This document shows positions 42,334 through 51,996 of a stretch of DNA of 64,000 bases, piece after piece. The first letter of the stretch is position 1. Each line of letters opens with the position of its first letter. The position numbers and the translations under genes are program-made. The stretch spans positions 17,054-81,053 of the forward strand of contig CAQGLR010000019.1 of assembly GCA_948794795.1 (NCBI GenBank), given 5' to 3'. Source of the DNA: an uncultured Lachnospiraceae bacterium. Its GTDB lineage: Bacteria; Bacillota; Clostridia; Lachnospirales; Lachnospiraceae. Under the pieces are notes generated by a model that saw only the letters and a list, made by a program, of their open reading frames with translations, had not been told where the DNA came from and made no database searches.

Positions 42334-44114
42334 ACTTCCACCTCCGGTTTTAAATATTTGTATGGAATTTTAATCTGTACTATAAACCCAATTCCTTCTT
42401 CCCCATCAAGTTCAAATACAACTTCATTATTAGTTTCCATTTTCAAGCGCAGGCAGGCATTAATAATACCAACACGTTCTTTACCCTGCAGAAGCTGTAT
42501 ATTTGCATTGCGCATTTTCCATAAAAGCCTTTCCATGTAAACTTCATCCATGCCTTTTCCTGTATCTTCAATTTCAATATACATAAATCCATTTTTACGG
42601 TATATACGTACAAAAATCCATCCTGATGATGTTTTACTTTCAATTCCATGTATACAAGCGTTTTCTACAAAAGTTACTACTGTAAGTTTAGGAATAATAA
42701 AATCCCTGCATCTGCTGTCTATATCAATTTCATACGAAAGCCTGTCACCAAATCTGTATTTCTGTATATCTAAATATGTTTTAACAAGTTCTGTTTCCCT
42801 TGATACACTTGCAAACCCCTCATCACCCCAGTCTACATATTGTCTTTCTAATACAGCTAGTTTCTCTATCATGTCAGCAGTATCATTCTCATTTCTTAAA
42901 ACACTGTGCATCCGTATGCTTTCCAGTGTATTAAACAGGAAATGAGGGTTAATCTGGCTGCGCAGTGCCAGCAGTTCTGCCTTTTGTCTTGCTAAAATCA
43001 TCTCTTGTTCTTTAATTTTGTTTTTATACATAATTTTTATAAGTATATTTATTCTTTCTGCCATCTTGTTGTAACTGGTCATAAGACTTCCTATTTCATC
43101 ATCACCATGTATATTTTTTATTTCAACAAGGTCTTCCTCATTATCAACGTTCCTCAATGTATCACTTAATATACCAAGCCTTACAGTAAATGACTTATGC
43201 AAAAACTGCATCATAATAATTGGAAAAACTGCATTTGCCATAACAAGGAATATAATAATTGGCAGGTGGTTTAGTATTTCTTTTAATGCAGTGTTCTTTG
43301 TATTTAATACATAAAAATCAAGTTCTGCCCCATAAATTACAATACTGGTTTTATAACCTGCATCTTTTTGGTTATTAAATTCTTCAAATTCATCCATAAT
43401 ATTAGTATATTTTCCATTAGATAATACAATTTTTTTATCCTGGCATACAAAAATATCCATAGAATAATTCATCTTCTTTAAATAGCTTATTATATTACTA
43501 TAATCCAGTTCAGCCACAAAAAGTTTCTCTCTCTGCTTATTAAAGAAATCCAGTTTCTTTATAAACATAACCTTACGCTCTGGTTTAATTACGGGATGCC
43601 TGGTTACGTCATAATCAAAAAACAGCATCTGTGTCAATCCCGATTTTTTAAAACATCTGTACCAGTCTAAACCAGCATCCCTGTCAATTTTTGAAAATCC
43701 TCCTCCATTTACAATTGTATCATTATCACTAAACATTGTAACTTTTACATAGTTATGACCAATACTGTCTTCAAACCTTGTAGCCCTAAAAAAATCATAA
43801 TAGCTTGTTACATAATCATAAGTATTTTTATATTCTTTATCCAGAAATTCGTTAACATATTTATTCATATATATTTTTTTGGCAAATCCTGCTGCCTGTT
43901 CAAATGTACTGCTTAAACTATACTGTACAGCATTAGCAGCATTTTCCATTTCTTTGTATTGTGATATTTTTTCTGAACGTATAACAATATAAACTATAAT
44001 GCTATCTGTAATTACTAGGGGAAGCAGTATACATATTATATATAAATAATAAAATTTCTTTTTAATATTGCAATTATCAATACGGTTTTCTAGTTTTTGC
44101 AATATATTTTTCAT
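42327..44114 (-). CDS. YesM-type membrane sensor histidine kinase
   Basis: Start set at ATG 44114 (595 residues); the longer frame has a weaker site. Two membrane helices (YLYIICILLPLVITDSIIVYIV and PIIIFLVMANAVFPII regions) bracket an extracellular domain of about 260 residues. A HAMP linker, a His-kinase dimer domain with H391 in QINPHFLFNTLESIRM, and an ATPase domain with VENACIHGIE and DTGKGM complete the YesM/LytS form. It probably reads extracellular sugars and phosphorylates the next gene product, the AraC-type regulator. It starts 43 bp after the GH115 stop, so the three genes are probably one transcript. Confidence 0.92.
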   Translation of the reverse strand: MKNILQKLENRIDNCNIKKKFYYLYIICILLPLVITDSIIVYIVIRSEKISQYKEMENAANAVQYSLSSTFEQAAGFAKKIYMNKYVNEFLDKEYKNTYDYVTSYYDFFRATRFEDSIGHNYVKVTMFSDNDTIVNGGGFSKIDRDAGLDWYRCFKKSGLTQMLFFDYDVTRHPVIKPERKVMFIKKLDFFNKQREKLFVAELDYSNIISYLKKMNYSMDIFVCQDKKIVLSNGKYTNIMDEFEEFNNQKDAGYKTSIVIYGAELDFYVLNTKNTALKEILNHLPIIIFLVMANAVFPIIMMQFLHKSFTVRLGILSDTLRNVDNEEDLVEIKNIHGDDEIGSLMTSYNKMAERINILIKIMYKNKIKEQEMILARQKAELLALRSQINPHFLFNTLESIRMHSVLRNENDTADMIEKLAVLERQYVDWGDEGFASVSRETELVKTYLDIQKYRFGDRLSYEIDIDSRCRDFIIPKLTVVTFVENACIHGIESKTSSGWIFVRIYRKNGFMYIEIEDTGKGMDEVYMERLLWKMRNANIQLLQGKERVGIINACLRLKMETNNEVVFELDGEEGIGFIVQIKIPYKYLKPEVEVC

Positions 44115-44157
44115 ACACAGCCACCATCCTTTTATCATTACATGCACATCTTGTATA

Positions 44158-47013
44158 TCAATTTATATAATAACTTTCCTGTGGGCCAAGATATGATTCC
44201 TTTAAAGGCTGGCTTGATATAAACATCCCTTCTAATACAAATTCTGTACTGGTGGCAGAAATTTCTATTTTATTTAACCCCTGGTTTAAATTAACTTGTA
44301 ACTTTGTCTTATGCACCTGTTCAAGTACACCATTACACCATTCCTGGTCCGTTGGTTCACCAGCTTTATAATCTTCTTGTATTGTAGGAACTTCCCCCAA
44401 TTCTTTATTATTTACGGTTAAACCAAAACTTATACGGCTGTCTGTGGAAACTGGGTTTGCTGGCGCTGACCATATTTCAAGACAGTATGTACCCTGGTAT
44501 CTTACAACGAAGTAATACCCAAGTACTGGTGGTTCTAGTTTATCTGGGTCTGGAATAGCTTTATAAGCACTGCCAAGTTTGCCATAATTACTTAAAACCT
44601 GCCATGTGCTTCCAGAAGCTGGCAGAATGTATGAAGCATGTCCTGCATACATTGCTATGCAGCCATTCCTTCCAAAAAATGTACCTTTTGGAAAACCGGA
44701 TTTATTCATTTTACATCCCCATATATCTATAGCAATCTCTGCCCCAGCCCCCACAATATAGATTGTATGTTTTGTAGCTTCATCTGGAAGTTTATTTTCT
44801 TTACATGATATAATAAGTATCTCCTGGCTGGATATATTTGCCTTAGTCCAGTTTGTTTTAATCCAGCTGCATGGCTTTTGTCTTAAATGACATTCAAAAC
44901 CTTCATTCCCACCATTGCCTATTTCAAGTTTTACATAATTCCCGCCTGGATATAAAAAATCCTTTATTTCTATACGGTCAGGCGTTCCATAATTTTTCAC
45001 TGCAGTATAGGGCTCACCAGGTCTTGATACAATTAATTGTGCCTTATCAAGCAGTTCAATTGTACACCGGAAAGGAAGCCTGCATCCATCTTCATTCCAT
45101 TTTACAAAGCCTGTATGCTGTCCAAGCTCCATTCCCTGCCATTTCCCATCTTTAAATTTCTGGAATTCTTCTTTATATCTTCTTTCCATATAAAAAGTTC
45201 TTGAGAGAAGGTTTCTGTATTTATTGGCACATGCCTTTCCCTGTTTTGCATAAAATTCATTTTTTCCTGCATATAAATTCATAAGAAGCGAATTCATTCC
45301 TATAAACAGCGGGTATCCTGCAATGCTATAAAATGTTTCCTTACATATATCTGGCAGTACTTTTTTTAATGCAGCTGCCTTTTTTAAAAGCGAATTAATG
45401 CGTCTTAACATATAATCTGCTTCTTCATAGTTACAAGGATGATAAACTGTACTATTCATAGCCTCAGGCTTGTGCATTGAAATAATATTTATATTTTCAT
45501 TTATAATTTCACTTATTTTTAAAACCATTTCATCTTCTAGTATATTTCCAAATTGTATTTTAACCCATTCTTTTATAAAGCTGTTATAGCTGCCAAGGTT
45601 TGTAGAACCACCCCACTTTTCAAAATTATATGCCATTGCCATAAAATATGATAATGGCAGCTCATTTCCTTTTATATCCCCAGCATTTACAATCCAGGCT
45701 TCTTTAATTCCATATTCATATGCTTGTGACATCTGTTCCCATATTTTAGAAAGCTGTGTAGTATTTATCCATTCATAAGATATAGGGGCTCCATGGTAAT
45801 CAAGATGGTAGTACATACCAAGCCCGCCTTTATGTTTTTGCATTGTCTTATCTGGAAGCCTTCTTAAATATCCATAATTATCATCACAAAACATAATTAT
45901 TTTATCGTTAAGCCCCTCCCAGTTTTTTAAACCTTGGACTAATTCTGTTCCATAAAAATATTCTTCTGTTTCTTTATAAATTACTAACAGTTTTTTATGT
46001 TTATTTTCTTCTGTATCTGCATATCTGCTAATAAGCTTGTCTTGTTCTGTAATTATATCTTTCCATAACTGTATGCTTTCTTCAAGTGAACTGCTTCCTG
46101 GCATTACACTGTCACGTTCACCTCTCATTCCAACAGTTATGATATTCCTATATCTGCCACTCCGTTTTAAACCATCTTCCCAGAACTTTAAAAGCCCGTC
46201 TTTATTAGTTTTATAATTCCACTTTGTGCCATACTTTTTATCTTCTTTTTTGTATATATCCCATTCCTCACCAGCACGGAGACATGGCTCATGATGCGAA
46301 TTTCCCATAATAATGCCATATTCATCTGCAAGCTTTTCGTTTAAATCCCCTGGCCCATCAAGTGCAAAGGAGGATGACCACATTGCAGGCCAGAGATAAT
46401 TGCCTTTAAGCCTTAATAATAATTCAAATACTTTGTCATACATTTCTGCACAAAACCCACCAAAATGGCTGGATGCCCAGCTGCCAAAACATGGCCATTC
46501 ATCATTTATAAAAAATCCCCTGTATTTTACTGAAGGCTCACCAGATATTTCTTCCATATCTTTACTAAAGGTAATACTCCTAGTATATTTTACAGTTGCA
46601 TCTCCCCAGTAAATAAGCGGGCTTATCCCAAATTTTTCTGACAATGTGAAAATGCCATAAATTGTTCCAAGCTTATCACTGCCTGCTACTACTAAAGCCT
46701 TTTCCACATTTTTAAATGGATTTTCAATAAAATATATCCCATATACCTCCCTGTGGCCCTCCACCATACTTAAATCAATTTTGCCATCCTTTTCAAGCAT
46801 GGAAAGCAGACAGCTTCTTCCAATTGTTGCAAATAATATTATTTCTTTAAATCCATTATAATCATCCAGGACCTGTGGACGTGTGCCAATAACCATTTCC
46901 ATATCTTCTGCTGATTTTAAAGCAATTTTCCTTACACCTTCAAACCCTGTTTTTTCAACAATTAAAGGAATACTTTTGTCTTTTTCTGAAACCATATATT
47001 TTTTATTATGCAT
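44158..47013 (-). CDS. GH115 xylan alpha-1,2-glucuronidase
   Basis: 951 residues, no signal peptide, so cytoplasmic. GH115 landmarks: LGTIYGIFTLSEKFGISPL, PSVKYRGFFINDEWPCFGSW, LLLRLKGNYLWPAMWSSSF, GIIMGNSHHEPCLRAGEEW and ITVGMRGERDS. The family removes (4-O-methyl)glucuronic acid from internal xylose units or from imported aldouronic fragments. C-terminal beta-rich part (about 640-951) holds the family's accessory domains. Upstream of it lie a 25-bp repeat and a hairpin. Downstream is the two-component system on the same transcript. GGAGGGG precedes ATG 47013. Confidence 0.93.
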   Translation of the reverse strand: MHNKKYMVSEKDKSIPLIVEKTGFEGVRKIALKSAEDMEMVIGTRPQVLDDYNGFKEIILFATIGRSCLLSMLEKDGKIDLSMVEGHREVYGIYFIENPFKNVEKALVVAGSDKLGTIYGIFTLSEKFGISPLIYWGDATVKYTRSITFSKDMEEISGEPSVKYRGFFINDEWPCFGSWASSHFGGFCAEMYDKVFELLLRLKGNYLWPAMWSSSFALDGPGDLNEKLADEYGIIMGNSHHEPCLRAGEEWDIYKKEDKKYGTKWNYKTNKDGLLKFWEDGLKRSGRYRNIITVGMRGERDSVMPGSSSLEESIQLWKDIITEQDKLISRYADTEENKHKKLLVIYKETEEYFYGTELVQGLKNWEGLNDKIIMFCDDNYGYLRRLPDKTMQKHKGGLGMYYHLDYHGAPISYEWINTTQLSKIWEQMSQAYEYGIKEAWIVNAGDIKGNELPLSYFMAMAYNFEKWGGSTNLGSYNSFIKEWVKIQFGNILEDEMVLKISEIINENINIISMHKPEAMNSTVYHPCNYEEADYMLRRINSLLKKAAALKKVLPDICKETFYSIAGYPLFIGMNSLLMNLYAGKNEFYAKQGKACANKYRNLLSRTFYMERRYKEEFQKFKDGKWQGMELGQHTGFVKWNEDGCRLPFRCTIELLDKAQLIVSRPGEPYTAVKNYGTPDRIEIKDFLYPGGNYVKLEIGNGGNEGFECHLRQKPCSWIKTNWTKANISSQEILIISCKENKLPDEATKHTIYIVGAGAEIAIDIWGCKMNKSGFPKGTFFGRNGCIAMYAGHASYILPASGSTWQVLSNYGKLGSAYKAIPDPDKLEPPVLGYYFVVRYQGTYCLEIWSAPANPVSTDSRISFGLTVNNKELGEVPTIQEDYKAGEPTDQEWCNGVLEQVHKTKLQVNLNQGLNKIEISATSTEFVLEGMFISSQPLKESYLGPQESYYIN

Positions 47014-47063
47014 GCTAATCCCCTCCAGTTTGAAAATTAAATACTTTACAAATCAAATTATGT

Positions 47064-47088
47064 GGTTCTGGCAATTCCAAAATTTCAC
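47064..47088. repeat. third copy of the interspersed 25-bp repeat
   Basis: Two base changes relative to the copies at 11546 and 11580 (GGTTCTGG and TTTCAC variants). It lies in the 151-bp gap between xylB and GH115. Confidence 0.75.
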
Positions 47089-47123
47089 TTGTAAAGCAAC
47101 AACAATCCAGCTTATAAGCTGAC

Positions 47124-47154
47124 AAAGACCTTCTGTATTACCCAAAAGGTCTTT
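47124..47154 (-). terminator. hairpin after xylB
   Basis: AAAGACCTT / AAGGTCTTT stem of 9 bp with a 13-base loop, 11 bp after the xylB stop. No good T-run follows, so it may be a weak terminator or a processing site. Confidence 0.45.
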
Positions 47155-47164
47155 AGTCCATTTA

Positions 47165-48631
47165 TTAGTTAAATAACTGCTTTACTGCTGGATATATCTT
47201 AACAAATCCATTATACTTATAATTATATTTTTCTACAAGTGTTTTATCTGGTTCAATAACCTTTGATACTTTAACTATTTCTTTTATAGCTATGCCAATA
47301 TCAGGATATTCACCACAGCCTGTTGCTGCAAGTATTGCCGCCCCTGCTCCTGGTCCTTGTTCACTTTCAAGGACTTCAAGTGTTATATCAAGCACTGATG
47401 CTATAATTTTCTTCCATAAGCTGTTTCTTGCACCACCACCGCATATTTTTGATGTATTAATTTTTATTCCAAGCTTTCTTGCAACTTCCAGTGAGTCACG
47501 CAGCCCAAAAGCTACACCTTCTAATACAGCCTGTGTCATTTCTGCCTGTGATGTATCCATTGACATTCCAAGAAACATTGCACGTATAGAAGGATTATTA
47601 TGCGGGGAACGTTCACCCATAAGGTATGGCAGGTAGAATACATTATTCTCTCCCAGGTTCTTCTCTTCTACAAGACCTGATATCTTATCATAGCTGTTGC
47701 TTTTTAGTATATTTTCAACCCACCACTTGTTACATGATGCTGCACTTAACATACATCCCATAAGATGGTATCCGCCGTCTGCATGTGCAAATGAATGAAG
47801 GGCATTATTGCTGTCAGCCATAAATGAACTGCCAGATATAAAAATTGTACCGCTTGTACCAATGGAAATATTACATCTTCCATCACCTGATGTCCCTGTA
47901 CCAATTGCTGCTGCTGCATTATCCCCTGCCCCTGCAATTACTTTTACATTTTCTGTAAGCCCAAGTTTTTCTGCAACTGCTTTTCTTAATGTACCTATAA
48001 CTTCATAACTTTCATAAAGCTTTGGAAGCTGGTTTATATCTATATGGCATATTTCAAGCATCTCTTTAGACCAGCATTTATTTCTGACATCAAGAAGAAG
48101 TGTACCTGATGCATCTGAATAATCTGTAGAAAAGTTTCCTGTCATTTTATAAGCCAGATAATCTTTTGGAAGCATAATTTTTCTAACACGTTCCCATAAT
48201 TCTGGCTCATGTTTTTGCATCCATAGAATTTTAGGTGCTGTAAAACCTGTAAATGCAATATTAGCGGTATATTCTGAAAGTTTATCCTTTCCTATAACAT
48301 TATTAAGGTATTCTGTTTCCACACCTGCCCTGGAATCATTCCAAAGAATTGCATTCCTTATAACTTTATCTTCACCGTCCAGTGTAACAAGCCCATGCAT
48401 CTGCCCGCCAAAACTTATTCCTGCCACCTGGCTTTTATTACAGCCTGCAAATAATTCTTCCATGCCATCCATAAGGCTGTCCCACCAGTCATCTGGATTT
48501 TGTTCAGAATATCCATCTTCTGGGAAATATAATGGATAATCCCTTGACACTATTTTCTGTATATTCCCTTTTTCATCCATCAGCAGAAGTTTTACTGAAG
48601 ATGTCCCAAGGTCCACGCCTGCATATAACAT
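47165..48631 (-). CDS. xylB: xylulokinase
   Basis: 488 residues, normal for XylB. FGGY-kinase motifs: GVDLGTSSVKLLLMDEKG, ISFGGQMHGLVTLD, ILWNDSRA, VIAGAGDNAAAAIGTG, ISIGTSGTIF and GERSPHNNPSIRA. The MHGLV motif is typical of xylulokinases. It phosphorylates D-xylulose in the cytoplasm to feed the pentose phosphate or phosphoketolase route. Xylose isomerase is not in the window. The gene begins 40 bp after GH3 and is probably cotranscribed with it. Confidence 0.95.
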   Translation of the reverse strand: MLYAGVDLGTSSVKLLLMDEKGNIQKIVSRDYPLYFPEDGYSEQNPDDWWDSLMDGMEELFAGCNKSQVAGISFGGQMHGLVTLDGEDKVIRNAILWNDSRAGVETEYLNNVIGKDKLSEYTANIAFTGFTAPKILWMQKHEPELWERVRKIMLPKDYLAYKMTGNFSTDYSDASGTLLLDVRNKCWSKEMLEICHIDINQLPKLYESYEVIGTLRKAVAEKLGLTENVKVIAGAGDNAAAAIGTGTSGDGRCNISIGTSGTIFISGSSFMADSNNALHSFAHADGGYHLMGCMLSAASCNKWWVENILKSNSYDKISGLVEEKNLGENNVFYLPYLMGERSPHNNPSIRAMFLGMSMDTSQAEMTQAVLEGVAFGLRDSLEVARKLGIKINTSKICGGGARNSLWKKIIASVLDITLEVLESEQGPGAGAAILAATGCGEYPDIGIAIKEIVKVSKVIEPDKTLVEKYNYKYNGFVKIYPAVKQLFN

Positions 48632-48671
48632 ATTAATTTTCCTTTCATATATAGCATCTTATATAATAAGT

Positions 48672-50816
48672 TTAATATTCTATTTCTGTTTCTTCTCCTG
48701 TCCTTTTTATTACAAATGTTTCTGCTTTACATCCTGTAAGTTCTTCACTTCTTTTATCTGGCTGGTGTCCGCCAATGCTTATAATATAATTGCCTGGAAT
48801 GGCAGCACACTGCCCGTCCTGTTTAATAACTGCAAAATCCCTTGCATTTAATCTGGTTTCCACTTCCATGGTTACGCCAGGTTCTAAGAAAATATTGTTA
48901 ATCCCTTTTAACTGGTAACCTGGTTCATAATCTTCACCATTAATATGTTTTATATAAACCTGTACACTTTCATTTATACTATATTTTCCTTTATTAGTAA
49001 CCTTTGTTTTAATAATTACACTGTCTTTAACATCACATTCTGTACAGTTTATGCTTGCATCATGGTATAATATATCTGTATAAGAAAGCCCATATCCAAA
49101 CGGATATAACACTTTACATCTTGTATAACGGTATGTACGGTTTTTCATACTGTAATCACAGAAATCTGGAAGTTCTTTTGTGTCCGCATAAAATGTAACT
49201 GGCAGGCTGCCAGATGGTGAATTTTCACCAAATATTGTTTCTGCAACTGCTTTTCCTCCACGTGCCCCTGGATACCATGCACAAATAATTGCATCAACAT
49301 TATTGTCTGCCCATGAAAGGTCTATTGCACTTCCTGCAAGAAGCACAAGTATTACAGGTTTTCCTGTTGCTGTAACTGTTTCAAGAAGTTCCTGCTGTAA
49401 ACCTGGCAATTTTAACCCAGGCTTGTCACCACTTGCATACTCATTCCCCGCATCACCCTCTTCACCTTCTATTGTGGCATCAAGGCCAAGGCACATTATA
49501 ACAGCGTCTGACCTTTCTGCAGCTATAACAGCTTCTGCAAAACGGTCTTTTTCCTCTGCAAGGAACTCTACTTTATTTTTATATAAATGGCATCCCTCCG
49601 CATATAGTACTTCTGCATCATCACCAAGATACTGCTGTATGCCTTCAAGTGGTGTAATATATCTTGAAGATGTACCTGTATAATTTCCAACAAGTGCATC
49701 CCTGGAACTGGCATTTGGACCAATTACAGCGATTGTCTTTATATTATTTTTATCCAGTGGGAGTATGTTATCTTTATTCTTTAATAAAACAAGGCTTCTT
49801 TTTGCTGCTTCAATAGAAAGGTCTGTATGTTCTTTACATTCTACTTTACTGTATGAAATATTACTGTATGGGGATGGGTAATCTTCCATCATTCCAAGAC
49901 GTATCCTGGCTTCAATAAGGCGTTCTGCTGATGTTGTTATGTCTTCTTCACTGATAAGACCCTGGCTGTATGCATCACTTAAATGAAGATATGCCGTTCC
50001 ACAATTTAAATCACAGCCATTCTTTACTGCCAGGGCAGCAGATTCTTCTACTGTATCTGTTACATTATGGTGTTCGTGGAAATCATTTATTGCCCAGCAG
50101 TCAGATACCACATGACCTTCAAACTTCCATTCACCCCTTAATATTTCTTTTAAGAGCCTCCTGCTGCCACATGCTGGTTCGCCGTTCACTCTGTTATAGG
50201 CACCCATTACCGCCTCAACCTTTGCTTCCCTTACACACCTGCTAAATGCATAAAGATATGTATCATACAAATCATGGTCTGATACCTTTGCATCAAACTC
50301 ATGGCGCAGCTCCTCAGGACCACTGTGTACTGCAAAATGCTTTGCACAGGCAGCGGATTTAAGATGTTCAGGGTCTTCACCCTGCAGGCCCTTTATATAT
50401 GCTATGCCAAGTTCTGCTGAAAGATATGGGTCTTCACCAAAAGTTTCATGTCCACGTCCCCATCTTGGGTCCCTGAATATATTAATATTAGGTGCCCAGA
50501 AAGTCAGGCCTTTATATATTCCACGGTCTCCACGTTTTGAAAATTCATTAAACTTTGCACGTCCTTCAGTTGATACAACATCAGCAACTTTATATAAAAA
50601 ATCCGGGTCAAAAGCCGCTGCCATACCGATTGCCTGTGGAAAAACAGTTGCAACACCGGCTCTCGCAACACCATGAAGGGCTTCATTCCACCAGTTATAT
50701 CCAGGTATTCCCAGTCTTGCAATAGCTGGTGAATCATAAAGCATCTGTTTCATTTTTTCTTCAATAGTCATTTTTGATACAAGTTCATGTGCATACTCTC
50801 TTGTTTTCTGGCTCAT
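48672..50816 (-). CDS. GH3 beta-xylosidase (possibly with arabinosidase activity)
   Basis: 714 residues, no signal peptide. Motifs: YNWWNEALHGVARAG, FWAPNINIFRDPRWGRGHET region, KHFAVHSGPE, and the nucleophile D239 in HVVSDCWAI. A second (alpha/beta)6 domain and a C-terminal fibronectin-III-like module (YPFGYGLSYTDI onward) follow, the standard three-domain layout of GH3. The WNEALHG and DPRWGRG patterns mark the beta-xylosidase/arabinosidase branch. It releases xylose from imported xylo-oligosaccharides. Divergent from an AraC regulator, which may control it. Confidence 0.95.
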   Translation of the reverse strand: MSQKTREYAHELVSKMTIEEKMKQMLYDSPAIARLGIPGYNWWNEALHGVARAGVATVFPQAIGMAAAFDPDFLYKVADVVSTEGRAKFNEFSKRGDRGIYKGLTFWAPNINIFRDPRWGRGHETFGEDPYLSAELGIAYIKGLQGEDPEHLKSAACAKHFAVHSGPEELRHEFDAKVSDHDLYDTYLYAFSRCVREAKVEAVMGAYNRVNGEPACGSRRLLKEILRGEWKFEGHVVSDCWAINDFHEHHNVTDTVEESAALAVKNGCDLNCGTAYLHLSDAYSQGLISEEDITTSAERLIEARIRLGMMEDYPSPYSNISYSKVECKEHTDLSIEAAKRSLVLLKNKDNILPLDKNNIKTIAVIGPNASSRDALVGNYTGTSSRYITPLEGIQQYLGDDAEVLYAEGCHLYKNKVEFLAEEKDRFAEAVIAAERSDAVIMCLGLDATIEGEEGDAGNEYASGDKPGLKLPGLQQELLETVTATGKPVILVLLAGSAIDLSWADNNVDAIICAWYPGARGGKAVAETIFGENSPSGSLPVTFYADTKELPDFCDYSMKNRTYRYTRCKVLYPFGYGLSYTDILYHDASINCTECDVKDSVIIKTKVTNKGKYSINESVQVYIKHINGEDYEPGYQLKGINNIFLEPGVTMEVETRLNARDFAVIKQDGQCAAIPGNYIISIGGHQPDKRSEELTGCKAETFVIKRTGEETEIEY

Positions 50817-51024
50817 TTCTTCACTCCTTATTATTAAAATATTTATTATTTATTACTATACCAGAACCTGTCACTGCCATCTTCTTAATTATTGCCACTG
50901 GATTATCAATTATTGCTTTTTATATCTTGCCTTAAATACTAAACAAGATTAAAATAAAAATATTGTACAAAAAATATTTTTCATTACTATTTGTGCTGTA
51001 AAAGGTATGACATGGAGGATTAAT
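50817..51024. promoter_or_regulatory. divergent control region between GH3 and the AraC regulator
   Basis: 208 bp with no gene. An inverted repeat AAAAATAT / ATATTTTT flanks TGTACAA at about 50961-50985. The layout suits a site for the AraC regulator acting on the GH3 and xylB genes, but no direct repeat as clear as those at the xylanases is seen. Confidence 0.4.
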
Positions 51025-51903
51025 ATGATAGAAAATTTAAATGGAATACGTGAAACAGTTAATTATAGAAAAGATACCAGGCTACGTTTGTACAACAATG
51101 TACAAATAGAAGATTATCCAGACCACTGGCATACTCCTGTTGAAATTATTATGCCAATAGAAAATATATACTCCGTTGTAGTTGGAGGACATACTATCAC
51201 ATTAAACCCTACAGATATTATATTTATATGTCCTGGGGTTATCCATTCACTAAAAGCCCATGGCAAAGGCAGGCGTATAATCTTCCAGGCTGAAATTACA
51301 ATGTTTACTGCAATAAGGGAATTTGAATCTATTCTAAGCCTTATGTCACCAGTCCTTAAGATAACAAAAGAAAACCCACATGATATACATAAACATATAT
51401 GTAACCTGCTGTTGCAGATAAATGAAGAATACAATAATAGTAATATTTTAATGGAAACAATTATTTATTCAAAATTACTAAATATATTTGTGCTGGTTGG
51501 ACGCAATTATACTAGCAATTCTGTATTTTTCAATGGAATGGACTACCAGAATAAGGAATATACAGAAAAATTTATTTTTATCTGCAATTATATTAATGAA
51601 CACTGTACAGAAGATTTAAACCTTGATAAAATTGCAAAACTTGCTGGTTTTAGTAAATATCATTTTACAAGGCTGTTTAAGCAAATTACTACTACTACTT
51701 TTTATAAATACCTCAACCTGAAAAGAATAGAACACGCCCAGAAATTACTTGCAAACCCTGGAATATCTGTGACTGAAGTTGCACTAAATTCTGGTTTTTC
51801 AAGCCTTTCTGCTTTTATACGTATGTTTAAACTGATTAACCATTGTACTCCTACAGAATACCGCAATATGTTTATAAATGTTACACAAACCAATGATTTA
51901 TAA
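51025..51903 (+). CDS. AraC-family transcriptional regulator with cupin sensor domain
   Basis: Start taken at ATG 51025 (292 residues) because GGAGG lies 6 bp upstream. The N-terminal cupin-like effector domain shows HWHTPVEIIMPIE and VGGHTITLNPTDIIFICPGVIHSL. The C-terminal AraC domain has two helix-turn-helix motifs (LNLDKIAKLAGFSKYHFTRLFKQ; VTEVALNSGFSSLSAFIRMFK region), a standard DNA-binding pair. It likely binds a xylan-derived sugar and controls nearby genes. It is divergent from GH3 and convergent with GH43, with a bidirectional terminator between. Confidence 0.92.
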   Translation: MIENLNGIRETVNYRKDTRLRLYNNVQIEDYPDHWHTPVEIIMPIENIYSVVVGGHTITLNPTDIIFICPGVIHSLKAHGKGRRIIFQAEITMFTAIREFESILSLMSPVLKITKENPHDIHKHICNLLLQINEEYNNSNILMETIIYSKLLNIFVLVGRNYTSNSVFFNGMDYQNKEYTEKFIFICNYINEHCTEDLNLDKIAKLAGFSKYHFTRLFKQITTTTFYKYLNLKRIEHAQKLLANPGISVTEVALNSGFSSLSAFIRMFKLINHCTPTEYRNMFINVTQTNDL

Positions 51904-51908
51904 AGATT

Positions 51909-51985
51909 ATACAGTTTCCATATTTCTTCTGTAAAACACAGTTACAGGTACAGCAATGCCACAAAAGAAACACTGGAAACTGTAT
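51909..51985. terminator. bidirectional terminator between the AraC regulator and GH43 genes
   Basis: Arms ATACAGTTTCCA (51909-51920) and TGGAAACTGTAT (51974-51985) form a perfect 12-bp stem. Inner TTTCTT / AAGAAA extends it. The site lies between convergent stop codons at 51903 and 51997. Confidence 0.75.
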
Positions 51986-51996
51986 ATTAATACTAT

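Noticed and set aside
43000..43400. Antisense ORFs in the sensor kinase gene
   Set aside because: Shadow frames of a well-supported coding sequence.
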